Of a stretch of 64,000 nt of DNA, positions 30,668-42,359 are shown piece after piece. The DNA is taken from assembly GCF_009755665.1 (NCBI RefSeq), contig NZ_CP046622.1:434001-498000 (forward strand), written 5' to 3'. Origin of the DNA: Variovorax paradoxus (GTDB taxonomy: Bacteria; Pseudomonadota; Gammaproteobacteria; Burkholderiales; Burkholderiaceae_C). The position numbers and the translations under genes were made by a program. Under the pieces are notes generated by a model that saw only the letters and a program-made list of their open reading frames with translations, made no database searches and was not told the origin of the DNA. Each line of letters opens with the position of its first letter. Within the stretch, counting starts at the first letter, position 1.

Positions 30668-30708
30668 GCCAAAGGTTCCGCGCCCGCGCAGCGCGGGCCA
30701 GATCATCG

Positions 30709-30739
30709 CGGCGCCATCAAGTGCGCCGTTTTCGTTTTT
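30709..30739 (+). terminator. Intrinsic terminator after pntB
   Basis: CGGCGC (30709-30714) pairs with GCGCCG (30723-30728) across an 8-base loop, then TTTTCGTTTTT follows. A second GC-rich dyad (GCCCGC/GCGGGC, about 30682-30698) stands just upstream without a T-run. Confidence 0.75.
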
Positions 30740-30770
30740 CAAATACCCGATTTTTGGAGGAGACACATCC

Positions 30771-32450
30771 ATGACCGATCGTCCCTGGCTCGGCAGCTAC
30801 CCGCAAGGCGTGCCTGCCGATATCGATCCTTCCCAGTACCAGTCGCTGGTGGCGCTCATGGAAGAGAGCTTCGCCAAGTACGCCGACCGCACGGCCTACA
30901 GCTTCATGGGCAAGGACGTGAGCTACGGGGAGACCGACAAGCTCAGCAGGGCGTTCGCGGCTTACCTTCAAGGCCTGGCACTGGCCAAGGGCGACCGGGT
31001 CGCGGTCATGATGCCCAATTGCCCGCAGTACCCGATTGCGGTGGCGGCCATCCTGCGCGCCGGCCTCATCCTGGTGAACGTGAACCCGCTGTACACGCCG
31101 CGCGAACTCGAGCACCAGCTCAAGGATTCGGGCGCCAAGGCCATCATCATCATGGAGAACTTCGGCACCACGCTGCAGCAATGCATCGCGGCCACGCCCA
31201 TCAAGCACATCGTGCTGGCGGCCATGGGCGACCGGCTCGGTTTTCTGAAAGGTGCGCTGGTCAACTACGTGGTGCGCAACGTCAAGAAGCTGGTGCCGCA
31301 CTTCAGCCTGCCCGGCGCGGTGCGCTTCAACGATGCGCTCGACCAGGGCGCGGGCCGCACGCTGCAGCTGCCGGTGATCGGGCCCGACGACGTGGCCGTG
31401 CTGCAGTACACCGGCGGCACCACGGGCGTTTCGAAGGGGGCGGTGCTGCTGCACCGCAACGTGATTGCCAACGTGCTGCAGTCCGAAGCCTGGAACGAGC
31501 CCGCCATGGCGCAGGTACCGGCGGGCGAGCAACCCACGGGCGTTTGCGCGCTGCCGCTGTATCACATCTTCGCTTTCACGGTGGGCATGATGCTGAGCAT
31601 GCACACGGGCGGCAAGCTCATCCTCATTCCCAATCCGCGCGACCTGGCGGGCGTGCTCAAGGAACTCTCCAAGCACACGATCCACACCTTCCCGGCGGTC
31701 AACACGCTGTTCAACGGGCTGGCGAACCATCCGGATTTCAACACCGTCAACTGGAAGAACCTCAAGGTCTCGGTCGGCGGCGGCATGGCCGTGCAAGCCG
31801 CGGTGGCCAAGCTCTGGCTCGAGAAAACCGGCTGCCCCATCTGCGAGGGCTACGGTCTTTCCGAAACCTCGCCTTCGGCCACCTGCAACCCGACCGACAG
31901 CAAGGCCTACACCGGCACCATCGGACTGCCGCTGCCGAGCACCTCGCTCAAGCTGCTCGACGACGAGGGCCGCGAGGTGCCGCCGGGCCAGCCGGGCGAA
32001 ATCGCAATCAAGGGCCCGCAGGTGATGGCGGGCTACTGGCAGCGGCCCGACGAAACCGCCAAGGTCATGACGGCCGACGGCTACTTCAAGACCGGCGACA
32101 TCGGCATGGTCGACGAGCGCGGCTACTTCAAGGTGGTCGACCGCAAGAAGGACATGATCCTGGTGTCGGGCTTCAACGTGTACCCGAACGAGGTCGAAGA
32201 CGTGGTGGCGCAGATTCCGGGCGTGCTCGAATGCGCCGCGGTCGGCATCGTCGACGAGAAGACCGGCGAGGCCGTCAAGCTCGTAATCGTCAAGAAGGAC
32301 CCTTCGCTGACCGAAGCGCAGGTTCGCGAATACTGCAAAGCAAACCTAACGGGTTACAAGCAGCCGAGGATCGTGGAGTTCCGCACCGACATGCCGAAGA
32401 CCCCTGTAGGAAAGATCCTGCGGCGCGAGTTGCGGGACGCCAAAAAGTAA
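30771..32450 (+). CDS. fadD: Long-chain fatty acid-CoA ligase
   Basis: The 559-residue ANL-superfamily enzyme activates fatty acids to acyl-AMP and then acyl-CoA for beta-oxidation or lipid synthesis. The nucleotide-binding P-loop YTGGTTGVSKGA is near residue 214, YGLSETSP near 361, the hinge DRKKDMILVSGFNVYPNEVED near 458 and the catalytic lysine in TPVGKILRRELR near the end. Length and motifs match E. coli FadD closely. GGAGGAG precedes the ATG. It stands alone between the pnt terminator and the dpp operon. Medium-chain specificity is possible. Confidence 0.92.
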   Translation: MTDRPWLGSYPQGVPADIDPSQYQSLVALMEESFAKYADRTAYSFMGKDVSYGETDKLSRAFAAYLQGLALAKGDRVAVMMPNCPQYPIAVAAILRAGLILVNVNPLYTPRELEHQLKDSGAKAIIIMENFGTTLQQCIAATPIKHIVLAAMGDRLGFLKGALVNYVVRNVKKLVPHFSLPGAVRFNDALDQGAGRTLQLPVIGPDDVAVLQYTGGTTGVSKGAVLLHRNVIANVLQSEAWNEPAMAQVPAGEQPTGVCALPLYHIFAFTVGMMLSMHTGGKLILIPNPRDLAGVLKELSKHTIHTFPAVNTLFNGLANHPDFNTVNWKNLKVSVGGGMAVQAAVAKLWLEKTGCPICEGYGLSETSPSATCNPTDSKAYTGTIGLPLPSTSLKLLDDEGREVPPGQPGEIAIKGPQVMAGYWQRPDETAKVMTADGYFKTGDIGMVDERGYFKVVDRKKDMILVSGFNVYPNEVEDVVAQIPGVLECAAVGIVDEKTGEAVKLVIVKKDPSLTEAQVREYCKANLTGYKQPRIVEFRTDMPKTPVGKILRRELRDAKK

Positions 32451-32500
32451 GGGTTCGGCCCGGGTAGGGCGGCGGCATCGATCTTGCATATTGCGGGTCG

Positions 32501-33505
32501 ATGCTTCGCTTCCTACTCACGCGCGTGAGCTTGCTGGTGCCGACCTTCATCGGCATGACGCTGCTTGCCTTCTTTCTCATCCGGCTGGTGCCGGGCGACC
32601 CCATTGAAACCATGGCCGGCGAGCGCGGGATCGACCCTGCGCGCCACGCCCAGCTGCGCACGGCCTACGGCTTCGACAAGCCGGTGATCGTGCAATACGG
32701 CATCTATATCGGCCGCGTGCTGCAGGGCGATCTCGGCAAGTCGCTCATCACGCAGGACTCGGTGATGAGCGAGTTCCTGGCGCTATTCCCAGCCACGATG
32801 GAGCTGGGCGTGTGCGCAATTGCCTTTGCGCTTCTGCTGGGGCTTCCGGCCGGCATTCTTGCGGCGGTGCGCCGCAATTCCATCTTCGATCACGGCGTGA
32901 TGGCCACCTCGCTCACCGGTTATTCGATGCCGATCTTCTGGTGGGGGCTGCTGCTGATCCTGTTCTTCTCGGTGCAGCTGGGGTGGACGCCCGTTTCAGG
33001 CCGCATCTCGGTGCAGTATTTCGTCGAACCGCAGACCGGCTTTCTTCTGATCGACTCGCTGCGCGCCGGCGAGACCGACGCCTTCTGGTCCGCGCTGCAT
33101 CACCTGATTCTCCCGGCGATCGTGCTCGGCACCGTGCCGCTTGCGGTCATTGCGCGCATGACGCGCTCGGCCATGCTCGAGGTGCTTGGCGAAGACTACA
33201 TCCGCACCGCACGCGCCAAGGGCCTTTCGCGGTTTCGGGTGGTGGGGCTGCACGCGCTGCGCAACGCGCTGATCCCGGTGGTCACGGTCATCGGCCTGCA
33301 GGTGGGCGTGCTCTTTACCGGCGCGATTCTGACCGAGACCATCTTCTCCTGGCCCGGCGTCGGCAAGTGGCTCATCGAGGCCATCGGGCGGCGCGACTAT
33401 CCGGTGCTGCAGGGCGGCATGCTGCTGCTCGGCGGCATCGTGATGCTGATCAACCTGCTGGTCGACGTGACCTATGGCGTCATCAATCCACGCATCCGGC
33501 ACTGA
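32501..33505 (+). CDS. dppB: Dipeptide ABC transporter permease DppB
   Basis: The 334-residue inner-membrane permease has six predicted helices. It has the family start RFLLTRVSLLVPTFIGMTLL and the EAA-loop region (GEDYIRTARAKGLS, about residue 228) that contacts the ATPases. It forms the membrane pore with DppC. It is the first gene of dppBCDFA, only 50 bases after fadD, and no clear terminator separates them. The assignment rests on the DppA-like binding protein encoded downstream. Confidence 0.93.
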   Translation: MLRFLLTRVSLLVPTFIGMTLLAFFLIRLVPGDPIETMAGERGIDPARHAQLRTAYGFDKPVIVQYGIYIGRVLQGDLGKSLITQDSVMSEFLALFPATMELGVCAIAFALLLGLPAGILAAVRRNSIFDHGVMATSLTGYSMPIFWWGLLLILFFSVQLGWTPVSGRISVQYFVEPQTGFLLIDSLRAGETDAFWSALHHLILPAIVLGTVPLAVIARMTRSAMLEVLGEDYIRTARAKGLSRFRVVGLHALRNALIPVVTVIGLQVGVLFTGAILTETIFSWPGVGKWLIEAIGRRDYPVLQGGMLLLGGIVMLINLLVDVTYGVINPRIRH

Positions 33506-33513
33506 CTGATTCC

Positions 33514-34419
33514 ATGGCAACGACACACGCAGTTTCAAGCAGTGCAGGGGGTACGGCACCCCCCGGGCCCTGGCGCGAGTTCTGGACGGCCTTCTCGGCC
33601 AACCGCGGCGCGGTGATCGGCCTTGCCACCATCGTCCTGCTGTTGTTCGTTGCGCTGTTCGCGCCGTGGATCGCGCCGCATGCGCCCAACGAGACCAACA
33701 GCGCCGTCTTCCTGCTGCCGCCGGCATGGCAGCAGGGCGGCTCCGTGAGCTATCTGCTGGGCACGGACGCCATCGGGCGCGACATTCTTTCGCGGCTGAT
33801 GTACGGCGCGCGCCTCTCGCTGTCCATTGGCGTCGCGGTGGTGGCGCTGTCGGTGGTCGTCGGCGTGGTGCTCGGGCTGGTCGCGGGCTTCTTCCGCGGC
33901 GTGCTGGAGATCGCGATCATGCGGCTGATGGACATCGTGCTCACGATGCCCAGCCTGCTGATGGCCATCGTGATCGTGGCGATTCTCGGGCCGGGGCTGA
34001 TCAACGCCATGGTCGCGGTGGCCATCGTCGTGCTGCCGCACTACGTGCGCATCACGCGCGCGGCGGTGATTGCCGAGATCTCGCGCGACTACGTGACCGC
34101 CGCGCGCGTGAGCGGCGCCGGCACGCTGCGGCTGATGTTCCGCGAAGTGCTGCCCAACTGCGCGGCGCCGCTGATCGTGCAGGCCTCGCTCGGCATCTCG
34201 ACCGCCATCCTCGACGCGGCGGCGCTGGGCTTCATCGGCCTCGGCGCGCAGCCGCCTTCGCCCGAATGGGGAACGATGCTCGCCGACGCACGCGAGTTCG
34301 TGCTGCGGGCCTGGTGGGTCGTCACTTTTCCGGGCCTGGCAATTCTTGCGGCCGTGCTGGCCTTCAACCTGCTCGGCGACGGCCTGCGCGATGCGCTCGA
34401 CCCGAAGCTCAAGAGATGA
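33514..34419 (+). CDS. dppC: Dipeptide ABC transporter permease DppC
   Basis: The 301-residue second permease has an N-terminal OppC-type segment ([18 protein letters not shown]) and the motif [20 protein letters not shown] near residue 85. The EAA loop [14 protein letters not shown] lies near residue 190. Five to six membrane helices are apparent. It begins eight bases after dppB and its stop overlaps the dppD ATG (ATGA). Confidence 0.94.
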   Translation: MATTHAVSSSAGGTAPPGPWREFWTAFSANRGAVIGLATIVLLLFVALFAPWIAPHAPNETNSAVFLLPPAWQQGGSVSYLLGTDAIGRDILSRLMYGARLSLSIGVAVVALSVVVGVVLGLVAGFFRGVLEIAIMRLMDIVLTMPSLLMAIVIVAILGPGLINAMVAVAIVVLPHYVRITRAAVIAEISRDYVTAARVSGAGTLRLMFREVLPNCAAPLIVQASLGISTAILDAAALGFIGLGAQPPSPEWGTMLADAREFVLRAWWVVTFPGLAILAAVLAFNLLGDGLRDALDPKLKR

Positions 34420-35443
34420 ACATGCTCCTGGACATCAAGGACCTGCACGTCGAATTCCCCACCCAGGGCGGCGTGCTGCACGCGGTCGACGGCGTGAGCC
34501 TTTCGCTCGAGGAAGGCGAGGTGCTCGGCATCGTCGGCGAATCGGGTTCGGGCAAGAGCGTGACGATGATGGCGCTGATGGGGCTCGTCGGCTTTCCGGG
34601 CCGCGTGCGCGCGGACCACATGCGCTTTGCAGGCAAGGAGCTGCTCGGTATTTCCGACAAGGCGCGCCGCACGCTGGTGGGCAAGGAAGTCGCAATGATC
34701 TTCCAGGAGCCGACCACCAGCCTCAACCCGTGCTTCACCATCGGCTTCCAGCTCATGGAAACGCTGCGGCTGCACCTGCATCTGGACAAACGCACCGCAA
34801 GGAAGCGCGCGACCGAGCTGCTCGAACAAGTCGGCATACCCGCCGCCTCGTCACGCCTGGGCAGCTACCCGCACCAGCTTTCGGGCGGCATGAACCAGCG
34901 GGTGATGATCGCGATGGCCATTGCCTGCAACCCGCGCCTGCTGATCGCCGATGAGCCGACCACCGCGCTCGACGTGACCATCCAGGCCCAGATCCTGGAC
35001 CTGCTGCGCGAGCTGCAGAAAGAGCGCGGCATGGCGCTGGTGCTCATCACGCACAACATGGGCGTGGTCAGCGAAATGGCGCAGCGCATTGCGGTGATGT
35101 ATGCAGGCCAGGTCATGGAGCAGCAGCGCGTGGATCGCCTCTTTGCAAACCCGCAGCACCCCTACACCGAGGCCTTGCTGGCGGCTCTGCCCGAACGCGC
35201 CGCGCCGGAGGGCCGGCTCGCCACCATCGCGGGCGTGGTGCCGGGCGTGCACGACCGGCCGGAGGGCTGCCTCTTTGCGCCGCGCTGTAGCTACGTGACG
35301 ACGAAGGCCTGCAACGTGAGGCCGGCGCTGCGCGCGGCGCCATCGCAGCCAGGCGCCCAGGTGCGCTGCCACTTTCCGCTCGGCGAGCCCGGGCGCATGG
35401 CGGCCATCGAGGCGGACCGGCCCAAGGTGGTGGAGGCATTGTC

Positions 35444-35447
<4 letters not shown>
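34416..35447 (+). CDS. dppD: Dipeptide ABC transporter ATP-binding protein DppD
   Basis: The 343-residue ATPase has Walker [12 protein letters not shown] (about residue 40), signature [15 protein letters not shown] (about 155) and Walker [13 protein letters not shown] (about 175). The C-terminal oligopeptide-transporter domain is intact, with cysteines in [21 protein letters not shown] and VRCHFPL. Such DppD tails are reported to bind an iron-sulphur cluster in some bacteria. Overlaps at both ends (ATGA with dppC, GTGA with dppF) show tight coupling. Confidence 0.95.
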
Positions 35448-36487
<1,040 letters not shown>

Positions 36488-36517
36488 TTCTCTTCCACCG
36501 TGCCTGAAGGAGTTCCC

Positions 36518-38152
36518 ATGAAGACCCAGCCATTCGCTTCGCGCCAATCGCGAAAGCTCGCCGCCTTGCTCGCGCCGGCGGCACTCGCCGTGCTCACCCT
36601 GGCCGGCGGAGCCGTGTCCGCCAAGACGCTCGTCTATTGCTCGGAGGGAAGCCCCGAGAACTTCTATCCGGGTGTGAACACCACCGGCACCTCGTTCGAC
36701 GTGACCACGCAGGTCTACAACACCATCGTCGAATTCGAGCGGGGCGGCACCAAGGTCGTGCCGGGCCTGGCCGAAAAATGGGACATCTCAACCGACGGCA
36801 CGCAGTACACCTTTCACCTGCGCAAGGGCGTGAAGTGGCACAGCACCAGCAAGAGCTTCAAGCCGACGCGCGACTTCAACGCCGACGACTTCATCTTCAT
36901 GCTCGAGCGGCAGTGGAAGGAGAGCGATCCGTTCTTCAAGGTCACGAGCCAGAACCACTCCTACTTCAACGACATGGGCATGCCCAAGCTGCTGAAGTCG
37001 GTCGACCGCATCGACGAGTACACGGTCAAGATCGTGCTCAACAAGGCCGAGGCGCCGTTCCTCGCCAACCTTGCAATGCAGTACGCGGGCATCCAGTCGA
37101 AGGAATACGCCATTGCCATGCTCAAGGCGGGCACGCCCGAGAAGGTCGACCAGGACCCGATCGGCACAGGTCCGTTCTACCTGGTTCAGTACCAGAAGGA
37201 TGCGGTCATCCGCTTCAAGGCCTTTCCGCAGTATTGGGGCGGCAAGGCCAAGATCGACGACCTGGTGTTCGCGATCACGCCCGACGCCTCGGTGCGCTGG
37301 GCCAAGCTGCAGAAGGGCGAGTGCCACGTGATGCCGTACCCGAACCCGGCCGACCTCGACGCCATCCGCAAGGACCCGAACGTGCAACTGCTGGAGCAGC
37401 CCGGCCTCAACGTGGGCTACCTCTCGTACAACACCACGAAGAAGCCCTTCGACGACGTGCGCGTGCGCAAGGCCATCAACATGGCGATCAACAAGAAGGC
37501 GATCATCGACGGCGTGTACCTGTCGACGGGCGTGGCTGCGAAGAACCCCATTCCGCCGACCATGTGGTCCTACAACGACGCGACCAAGGACGACGCTTAC
37601 GACCCTGAAGCGGCCAAGAAGCTGCTCGCGCAGGCCGGCCTGGCCGATGGCTTCAGCACCGACCTCTGGGCCATGCCGGTGCAGCGCCCCTACAACCCGA
37701 ATGCCAAGCGCATTGCCGAGCTGATGCAGGCCGACCTTGCCAAGATCGGCGTCAAGGCCGAGATCAAGAGCTTCGAATGGGGCGAGTACCGCAAGCGCCT
37801 GCAGGCCGGCGAGCACCAGATGGGCATGCTGGGCTGGACAGGCGACAACGGTGACCCTGACAACTTCCTCTACACGTTGCTGGGGTGTGCGTCTGCGCAA
37901 TCCGCAAGCGGCAGCAACATCTCGAAGTTCTGCTACCAGCCCTATGAAGATCTCGTGCTGAAGGCCAAGACCGCAACCAAGCAGGCCGACCGCGATGCGC
38001 TCTACAAGAAGGCGCAAGTCATCTTCAAGGAGCAGGCGCCATGGTTCACCATTGCGCACGCGGTGCAGCTGAAGCCGGTGCGCAAGGAAGTGGTCGACTT
38101 CAAGCTCAGCCCGTTCGGGCGCCACACCTTCTACGGCGTGGACATCAAGTAG
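36518..38152 (+). CDS. dppA: Periplasmic dipeptide-binding protein DppA
   Basis: The 544-residue solute-binding protein (SBP_bac_5) has a Sec signal peptide ending VSAKTLVYC near residue 34. Long stretches match E. coli DppA as I remember it: [47 protein letters not shown] and [18 protein letters not shown]. This is the basis for calling dipeptides (and possibly heme or 5-aminolevulinate, as in E. coli) as cargo. AAGGAG precedes the ATG at 36518. Here dppA is last in the operon, whereas in E. coli it is first. It may need its own promoter or mRNA stabilisation for high expression; neither is visible in the 30-base gap. Confidence 0.94.
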   Translation: MKTQPFASRQSRKLAALLAPAALAVLTLAGGAVSAKTLVYCSEGSPENFYPGVNTTGTSFDVTTQVYNTIVEFERGGTKVVPGLAEKWDISTDGTQYTFHLRKGVKWHSTSKSFKPTRDFNADDFIFMLERQWKESDPFFKVTSQNHSYFNDMGMPKLLKSVDRIDEYTVKIVLNKAEAPFLANLAMQYAGIQSKEYAIAMLKAGTPEKVDQDPIGTGPFYLVQYQKDAVIRFKAFPQYWGGKAKIDDLVFAITPDASVRWAKLQKGECHVMPYPNPADLDAIRKDPNVQLLEQPGLNVGYLSYNTTKKPFDDVRVRKAINMAINKKAIIDGVYLSTGVAAKNPIPPTMWSYNDATKDDAYDPEAAKKLLAQAGLADGFSTDLWAMPVQRPYNPNAKRIAELMQADLAKIGVKAEIKSFEWGEYRKRLQAGEHQMGMLGWTGDNGDPDNFLYTLLGCASAQSASGSNISKFCYQPYEDLVLKAKTATKQADRDALYKKAQVIFKEQAPWFTIAHAVQLKPVRKEVVDFKLSPFGRHTFYGVDIK

Positions 38153-38155
38153 CCG

Positions 38156-38941
38156 ATGAGCGCACCCGTTGCCATCGTCGCGGCCATGCATGAGGAGCTC
38201 AGCGCGCTCCTCGCGCAGATGCCCGACGAGCAGCGCGTGCGTGTGGCGGGGCGCGACTTCTGGGTCGGCCACCTGCACGGCCAGCCGGTGGTGGCGGTGC
38301 TGTCGCGCATCGGCAAGGTCGCTGCTGCGGTCACGGCCACGGTGCTGCTCGAACGCTTCGGCGTGCGGGCCATCGTGTTCACGGGCGTTGCCGGCGGGCT
38401 TGCGCCGGGCGTGAATGTGGGCGACGTGGTGGTCGCGTCGGAGCTGCTGCAGCACGATCTGGATGCATCCCCGATCTTTCCGAAGTACGAAGTGCCGCTC
38501 ATGGGCATGGCGCGCTTCCCGGCCGATGCCGCCATCGCCGATGCGCTTTCGGTCGTGGCGACGCAGGTGCTGCGCGACCCGGTCGCGTTGGTCGGCCAGC
38601 AGGCGCTCGACAAGTTCGGCATCAAAGCGCCCAAGGTGCACCGCGGCCTGCTGGTGAGCGGCGACCGCTTCGTATCGACCAGCGCCGAAAGCGAAGCGCT
38701 CCGGCGCGACCTGCCCGACGCGCTGGCGGTGGAAATGGAAGGCGCCGCGATGGCGCAGGTGTGCCATGACTACAACGTGCCGTTCGCGGCCATGCGCACC
38801 ATTTCGGACCGCGCCGACGACGAGGCGCATGGCGACTTCGCCCGCTTTGTCGTCGAGGTGGCGAGCCGCTACGGCCTTGCGCTGGTCGGCGCGTGGCTGG
38901 CCACGCTGCCGCCTTCCGGCGAAGCGCCCGCCGGTACTTGA
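38156..38941 (+). CDS. mtnN: 5'-methylthioadenosine/S-adenosylhomocysteine nucleosidase
   Basis: The 261-residue enzyme cleaves adenine from MTA and SAH, by-products of polyamine synthesis and methylation. It has VAIVAAMHEEL at the start, VFTGVAGGLAPGVNVGDVVVA near residue 65 and the catalytic segments VEMEGAAMAQV (about residue 192) and RTISDRADD (about 216). It is slightly longer than E. coli MtnN (232) because of an insertion and a short tail. It starts three bases after the dppA stop, so it is very likely co-transcribed with the dipeptide transporter. Confidence 0.92.
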   Translation: MSAPVAIVAAMHEELSALLAQMPDEQRVRVAGRDFWVGHLHGQPVVAVLSRIGKVAAAVTATVLLERFGVRAIVFTGVAGGLAPGVNVGDVVVASELLQHDLDASPIFPKYEVPLMGMARFPADAAIADALSVVATQVLRDPVALVGQQALDKFGIKAPKVHRGLLVSGDRFVSTSAESEALRRDLPDALAVEMEGAAMAQVCHDYNVPFAAMRTISDRADDEAHGDFARFVVEVASRYGLALVGAWLATLPPSGEAPAGT

Positions 38942-38942
38942 G

Positions 38943-39929
38943 CTACTTGAGCCAGCCGCGCCGGCGGAAGTACCACATCGGCACGAGCGCGCTGGCCGCC
39001 ATCAGCGCCAGGGCATACGGATAACCCAGCGACCAGTCGAGCTCGGGCATGAACTTGAAGTTCATGCCGTAGATGCTCGCGATGAGCGTGGGCGGCAGCA
39101 GCGCCACGCTGGCCACCGAGAAGATCTTGATGGTCTTGTTCTGGTTGATGTTGATGAAACCGACGGTTGCATCCATCAGGAAGTTGATCTTGTCGAACAG
39201 GAAGGCCGTGTGGTTGTCCAGCGACTCGATGTCGCGCAGGATCTGCCGCGCCTCTTCGAACTGCTCGGCATTGAGCATGCGGCTGCGCATCATGAAGCTC
39301 ACCGCGCGGCGCGTGTCCATCACGTTGCGGCGGATGCGGCCGTTCAAGTCTTCCTGCCGCGCGATGGCACCCAGCACCTCGCCGGCCAGCTCGTCGCTCA
39401 CGTTGCCTTCGAGCACCTTCTTGCCCGCGATCTCGAGTTCGTCGTAGATGTTCTCGAGCGTGTCGGCCGAATACTCGGCGTCGGCGTCGAACAGCTTGAG
39501 CAGCACTTCCTTCGCGTCTTCGATCAGCCCCGGCGCGCGGCGCGCACGCATGCGCAGCAGTCGGAACACCGGCACGTCTTCGTCGTGGATCGAAAACAGC
39601 ACGCCGCGGCTGCGAAGCTCGGCGTTGTGCTGGTTCAGGATGAACGCGACGCGCACCGAGCGCGGGTCTTCGTCGTCGTCGATCAGAAAGTCGGAGCGGA
39701 TGTGCAGTTCACCGTTGTCCTCTTCGTAGAAGCGGGCCGATTCCTCGATGTCCTCGTCCATCGCGTCTTCGGGAATCGAGAGGCCGTAGTACTGCTTGAT
39801 CCAGCGCTTTTCCTCGAGCGTGGGCGATTCGAGGTCGACCCAGATCGGCTGGAACTTGGAGAGCTCCTCCAGCGATTCGATCTCTTCCTGGACAAGGCGA
39901 CCGTTGGCGAGCGTAAAGATATTGAGCAT
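38943..39929 (-). CDS. corA: Magnesium/cobalt transporter CorA
   Basis: The 328-residue CorA has a long cytoplasmic N-terminal domain (about 1-265) with helical segments. Two C-terminal membrane helices follow, with the signature YGMNFKFMPELDW between them, which forms the periplasmic mouth of the pentameric channel. The basic end MWYFRRRGWLK is typical. It carries Mg2+ (and Co2+, Ni2+) inward. It converges with mtnN, stop codons one base apart, and is divergent from the helicase gene. I saw no Mg2+ riboswitch in the 214-base leader region. Confidence 0.95.
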   Translation of the reverse strand: MLNIFTLANGRLVQEEIESLEELSKFQPIWVDLESPTLEEKRWIKQYYGLSIPEDAMDEDIEESARFYEEDNGELHIRSDFLIDDDEDPRSVRVAFILNQHNAELRSRGVLFSIHDEDVPVFRLLRMRARRAPGLIEDAKEVLLKLFDADAEYSADTLENIYDELEIAGKKVLEGNVSDELAGEVLGAIARQEDLNGRIRRNVMDTRRAVSFMMRSRMLNAEQFEEARQILRDIESLDNHTAFLFDKINFLMDATVGFININQNKTIKIFSVASVALLPPTLIASIYGMNFKFMPELDWSLGYPYALALMAASALVPMWYFRRRGWLK

Positions 39930-40143
39930 GGCTCACTCCCGTGAAATGACTGAGGCGATGGGGCGAGGGAGGGGCGCTTTCAATTCCCAGGCCCGGCAGG
40001 CAGGCGTCAGAGGGGAGTTGAAAGCTGCCGAGACGGGGCGGTTTCCATGGTGCGGTCTCCAGTTGCAGCGAGGCGCGATTATGTCATCGGCCATATGACG
40101 GCGGCCTCGCCGGTCTGGATGGACATACAGTAAAGTCGCGGTC

Positions 40144-42261
40144 ATGCAGACTGCTGCGCTCCCTGTTTTTTCCGCCGCCGGTGCCACGCAGGCCGACCGC
40201 CTGGCCGCCGCGCTTGGCACCCTCAACGACGAGCAGCGCGCCGCGGTCGAGCACGGCGTCGGCACCCTGGTCGGCCGCGACGAGCGTCCGCTGCTGGTGA
40301 TTGCCGGTGCGGGCTCCGGCAAGACCAGCACCCTGGCGCACCGCGTGGCGCACCTGATTGCCGGCGGCGTCGATCCGCAGCGCCTGCTGCTCCTGACCTT
40401 CTCGCGCCGCGCCGCGCAGGAAATGGAACGCCGCGCCGGCCAGGTGCTGGCGCGCGTGCTGGGGCTCAAATCCGAAAAGCCGCCGGCGCTGCCATGGGCC
40501 GGCACTTTCCACGGCATCGGCGCGCGCCTGCTGCGCGAATACGCAGCGCACATCGGCTTGAATGACAACTTCACCATTCACGACCGGGGCGACGCCGAAG
40601 ACCTGATGGGCCTGGTGCGCCACGAGCTCGGCCTGTCGACGAGCGTGAACCGTTTTCCGCGCAAGGGCACCTGCCTTTCGATTTACTCGCGCTGCGTCAA
40701 CACGCGGGCGCCGCTGGCCCAGGTGCTGTCCGAAGCCTTTCCGTGGTGCGCCGAGTGGGAAGCCGAGCTCAAGCGCCTTTTCGGCGCCTACGTTGAAGCC
40801 AAGCAGCAGCAGAACGTGCTCGACTACGACGACCTGTTGCTCTACTGGGCCGGAATGGTGGCCGAGCCCGCGTTGGCCGGCATGATCGGCGCGCGCTTCG
40901 ACCACGTATTGGTCGATGAATACCAGGACACCAACCTGCTCCAGGCCTCGATCCTTCTCGCGCTCAAGCCCGACGGACGCGGCGTGACAGTGGTGGGCGA
41001 CGATGCGCAGTCGATCTACTCTTTCCGGGGCGCAACGGTCCGTAACATCCTCGACTTTCCCTCGCAGTTTTCGCAGGCTGCGCGCGTCGTCACGCTGGAG
41101 CGCAACTACCGCTCGACGCAGCCGATCCTCGACGTCTCGAACCGGGTCATTGCCCAAGCCGCCGAACGGCATGCCAAGACGCTCTGGACCGACAAGCCAT
41201 CCGCCGGCCGGCCGCAGCTGGTGCTGGTGCCCGACGAGGCGCAGCAGGCGGTGTGGGTGGCCGACAAGGTGCTGGAGCACCGCGAAGGCGGCCTTGCGCT
41301 CAAGTCGCAAGCGGTGCTTTTTCGAACCTCCACGCACAGCGCGCCGCTCGAGCTCGAATTGGCGCGCCGCAACATTCCGTTCGTGAAATACGGCGGCCTC
41401 AAGTTCCTCGAGGCCTCGCATGTCAAAGACCTGCTCGCGGTGCTGCGCTTCGCCGAAAACCCGCGCGGGCGCATGGCGGGCTTTCGCGTGACGCAGCTCA
41501 TTCCGGGCATCGGGCCCGCCACCGGCGCGCGGCTGCTCGACGCCATGGATCAGGCGGCCGACCCGGCCGCGGCGGTGCGCGACTTCGTGCCGCCGGCCGC
41601 GGCGCGTGCCGAATGGGCGGTGTTCGCCGAAGCCTATGCCGCGCTGCGTGCGCCCTCGCTGCCATGGCCCGCCGACGTGGACTTGGCGGTTCGCTGGTAC
41701 TTGCCGCACCTGGAGCGGCTCTATGACGATCCCTCGGGCGTGCGGCGTGGCGACGTCGAACAACTTGCGCGGCTTGCGGGGGGCTACGGCTCGCGCGAGC
41801 GCTTCCTGACCGAGCTCACGCTCGATCCGCCCGAAGCCACGAGCGACCGGCCCGGCCCGCCGCTGCTCGACGAGGATTACCTCATTCTCTCGACCATCCA
41901 TTCGGCCAAGGGGCAGGAGTGGAACTCGGTGCATGTGCTCAACGTGGTCGACGGCTGCCTGCCGGCCGACGTGGCGCAGGGCGCGCACGAGCTCGAGGAG
42001 GAGCGGCGCCTGCTCTATGTGGCGATGACCCGCGCGCGCGACCACCTGCATTTGCTGGTGCCGCAGCGCTTCTACGTCACGCAGCAGGCCGTGCGCGGCG
42101 ACCGGCACCTCTATGCCAACCGCACGCGCTTCATCTCCGACCGCGATCTTGCGGGCTTCGAGCAGCAGACCTGGCCGCCCCCGCCGGAGCGCCCACCCGC
42201 CGTGCCGCCGCCCGCCGCGGTCATCGACCTGCGCAACCGCATGCGCGCGGCCTGGAACTGA
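40144..42261 (+). CDS. UvrD/Rep-family ATP-dependent DNA helicase
   Basis: The 705-residue superfamily-1 3'-to-5' helicase has motif I AGAGSGKTSTLAHR (about residue 56), motif Ia LTFSRRAAQEM, motif II DEYQDTN (about 258) and motif III GDDAQSIYSFRGA. Motifs V and VI follow as STIHSAKGQEWNSVHVL and YVAMTRARDHL. It is close to UvrD/PcrA in layout but shorter at the C-terminus, lacking the long UvrD tail. It likely unwinds DNA in repair or fork rescue. TACAGT (40126-40131) is a possible -10 with a very short leader. uvrD itself may be elsewhere. Confidence 0.9.
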   Translation: MQTAALPVFSAAGATQADRLAAALGTLNDEQRAAVEHGVGTLVGRDERPLLVIAGAGSGKTSTLAHRVAHLIAGGVDPQRLLLLTFSRRAAQEMERRAGQVLARVLGLKSEKPPALPWAGTFHGIGARLLREYAAHIGLNDNFTIHDRGDAEDLMGLVRHELGLSTSVNRFPRKGTCLSIYSRCVNTRAPLAQVLSEAFPWCAEWEAELKRLFGAYVEAKQQQNVLDYDDLLLYWAGMVAEPALAGMIGARFDHVLVDEYQDTNLLQASILLALKPDGRGVTVVGDDAQSIYSFRGATVRNILDFPSQFSQAARVVTLERNYRSTQPILDVSNRVIAQAAERHAKTLWTDKPSAGRPQLVLVPDEAQQAVWVADKVLEHREGGLALKSQAVLFRTSTHSAPLELELARRNIPFVKYGGLKFLEASHVKDLLAVLRFAENPRGRMAGFRVTQLIPGIGPATGARLLDAMDQAADPAAAVRDFVPPAAARAEWAVFAEAYAALRAPSLPWPADVDLAVRWYLPHLERLYDDPSGVRRGDVEQLARLAGGYGSRERFLTELTLDPPEATSDRPGPPLLDEDYLILSTIHSAKGQEWNSVHVLNVVDGCLPADVAQGAHELEEERRLLYVAMTRARDHLHLLVPQRFYVTQQAVRGDRHLYANRTRFISDRDLAGFEQQTWPPPPERPPAVPPPAAVIDLRNRMRAAWN

Positions 42262-42319
42262 ACAAGGCCCGCCCGCTGAAACCGGGGCAAGAACGCAGCG
42301 CGACCCCCCGGGCAACTCA

Positions 42320-42333
42320 GGTATTGCAATACC
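42320..42333. promoter_or_regulatory. Perfect 14-bp palindrome upstream of hpf
   Basis: GGTATTGCAATACC is a perfect dyad 148 bases before the hpf ATG. Its centre contains TTGCAA, which could serve as a -35 for a weak CATAGT about 18 bases downstream. It looks like an operator or a regulator site; the protein is unknown. Confidence 0.4.
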
Positions 42334-42359
42334 GTGACAGCTTGGGCATAGTGAATCGA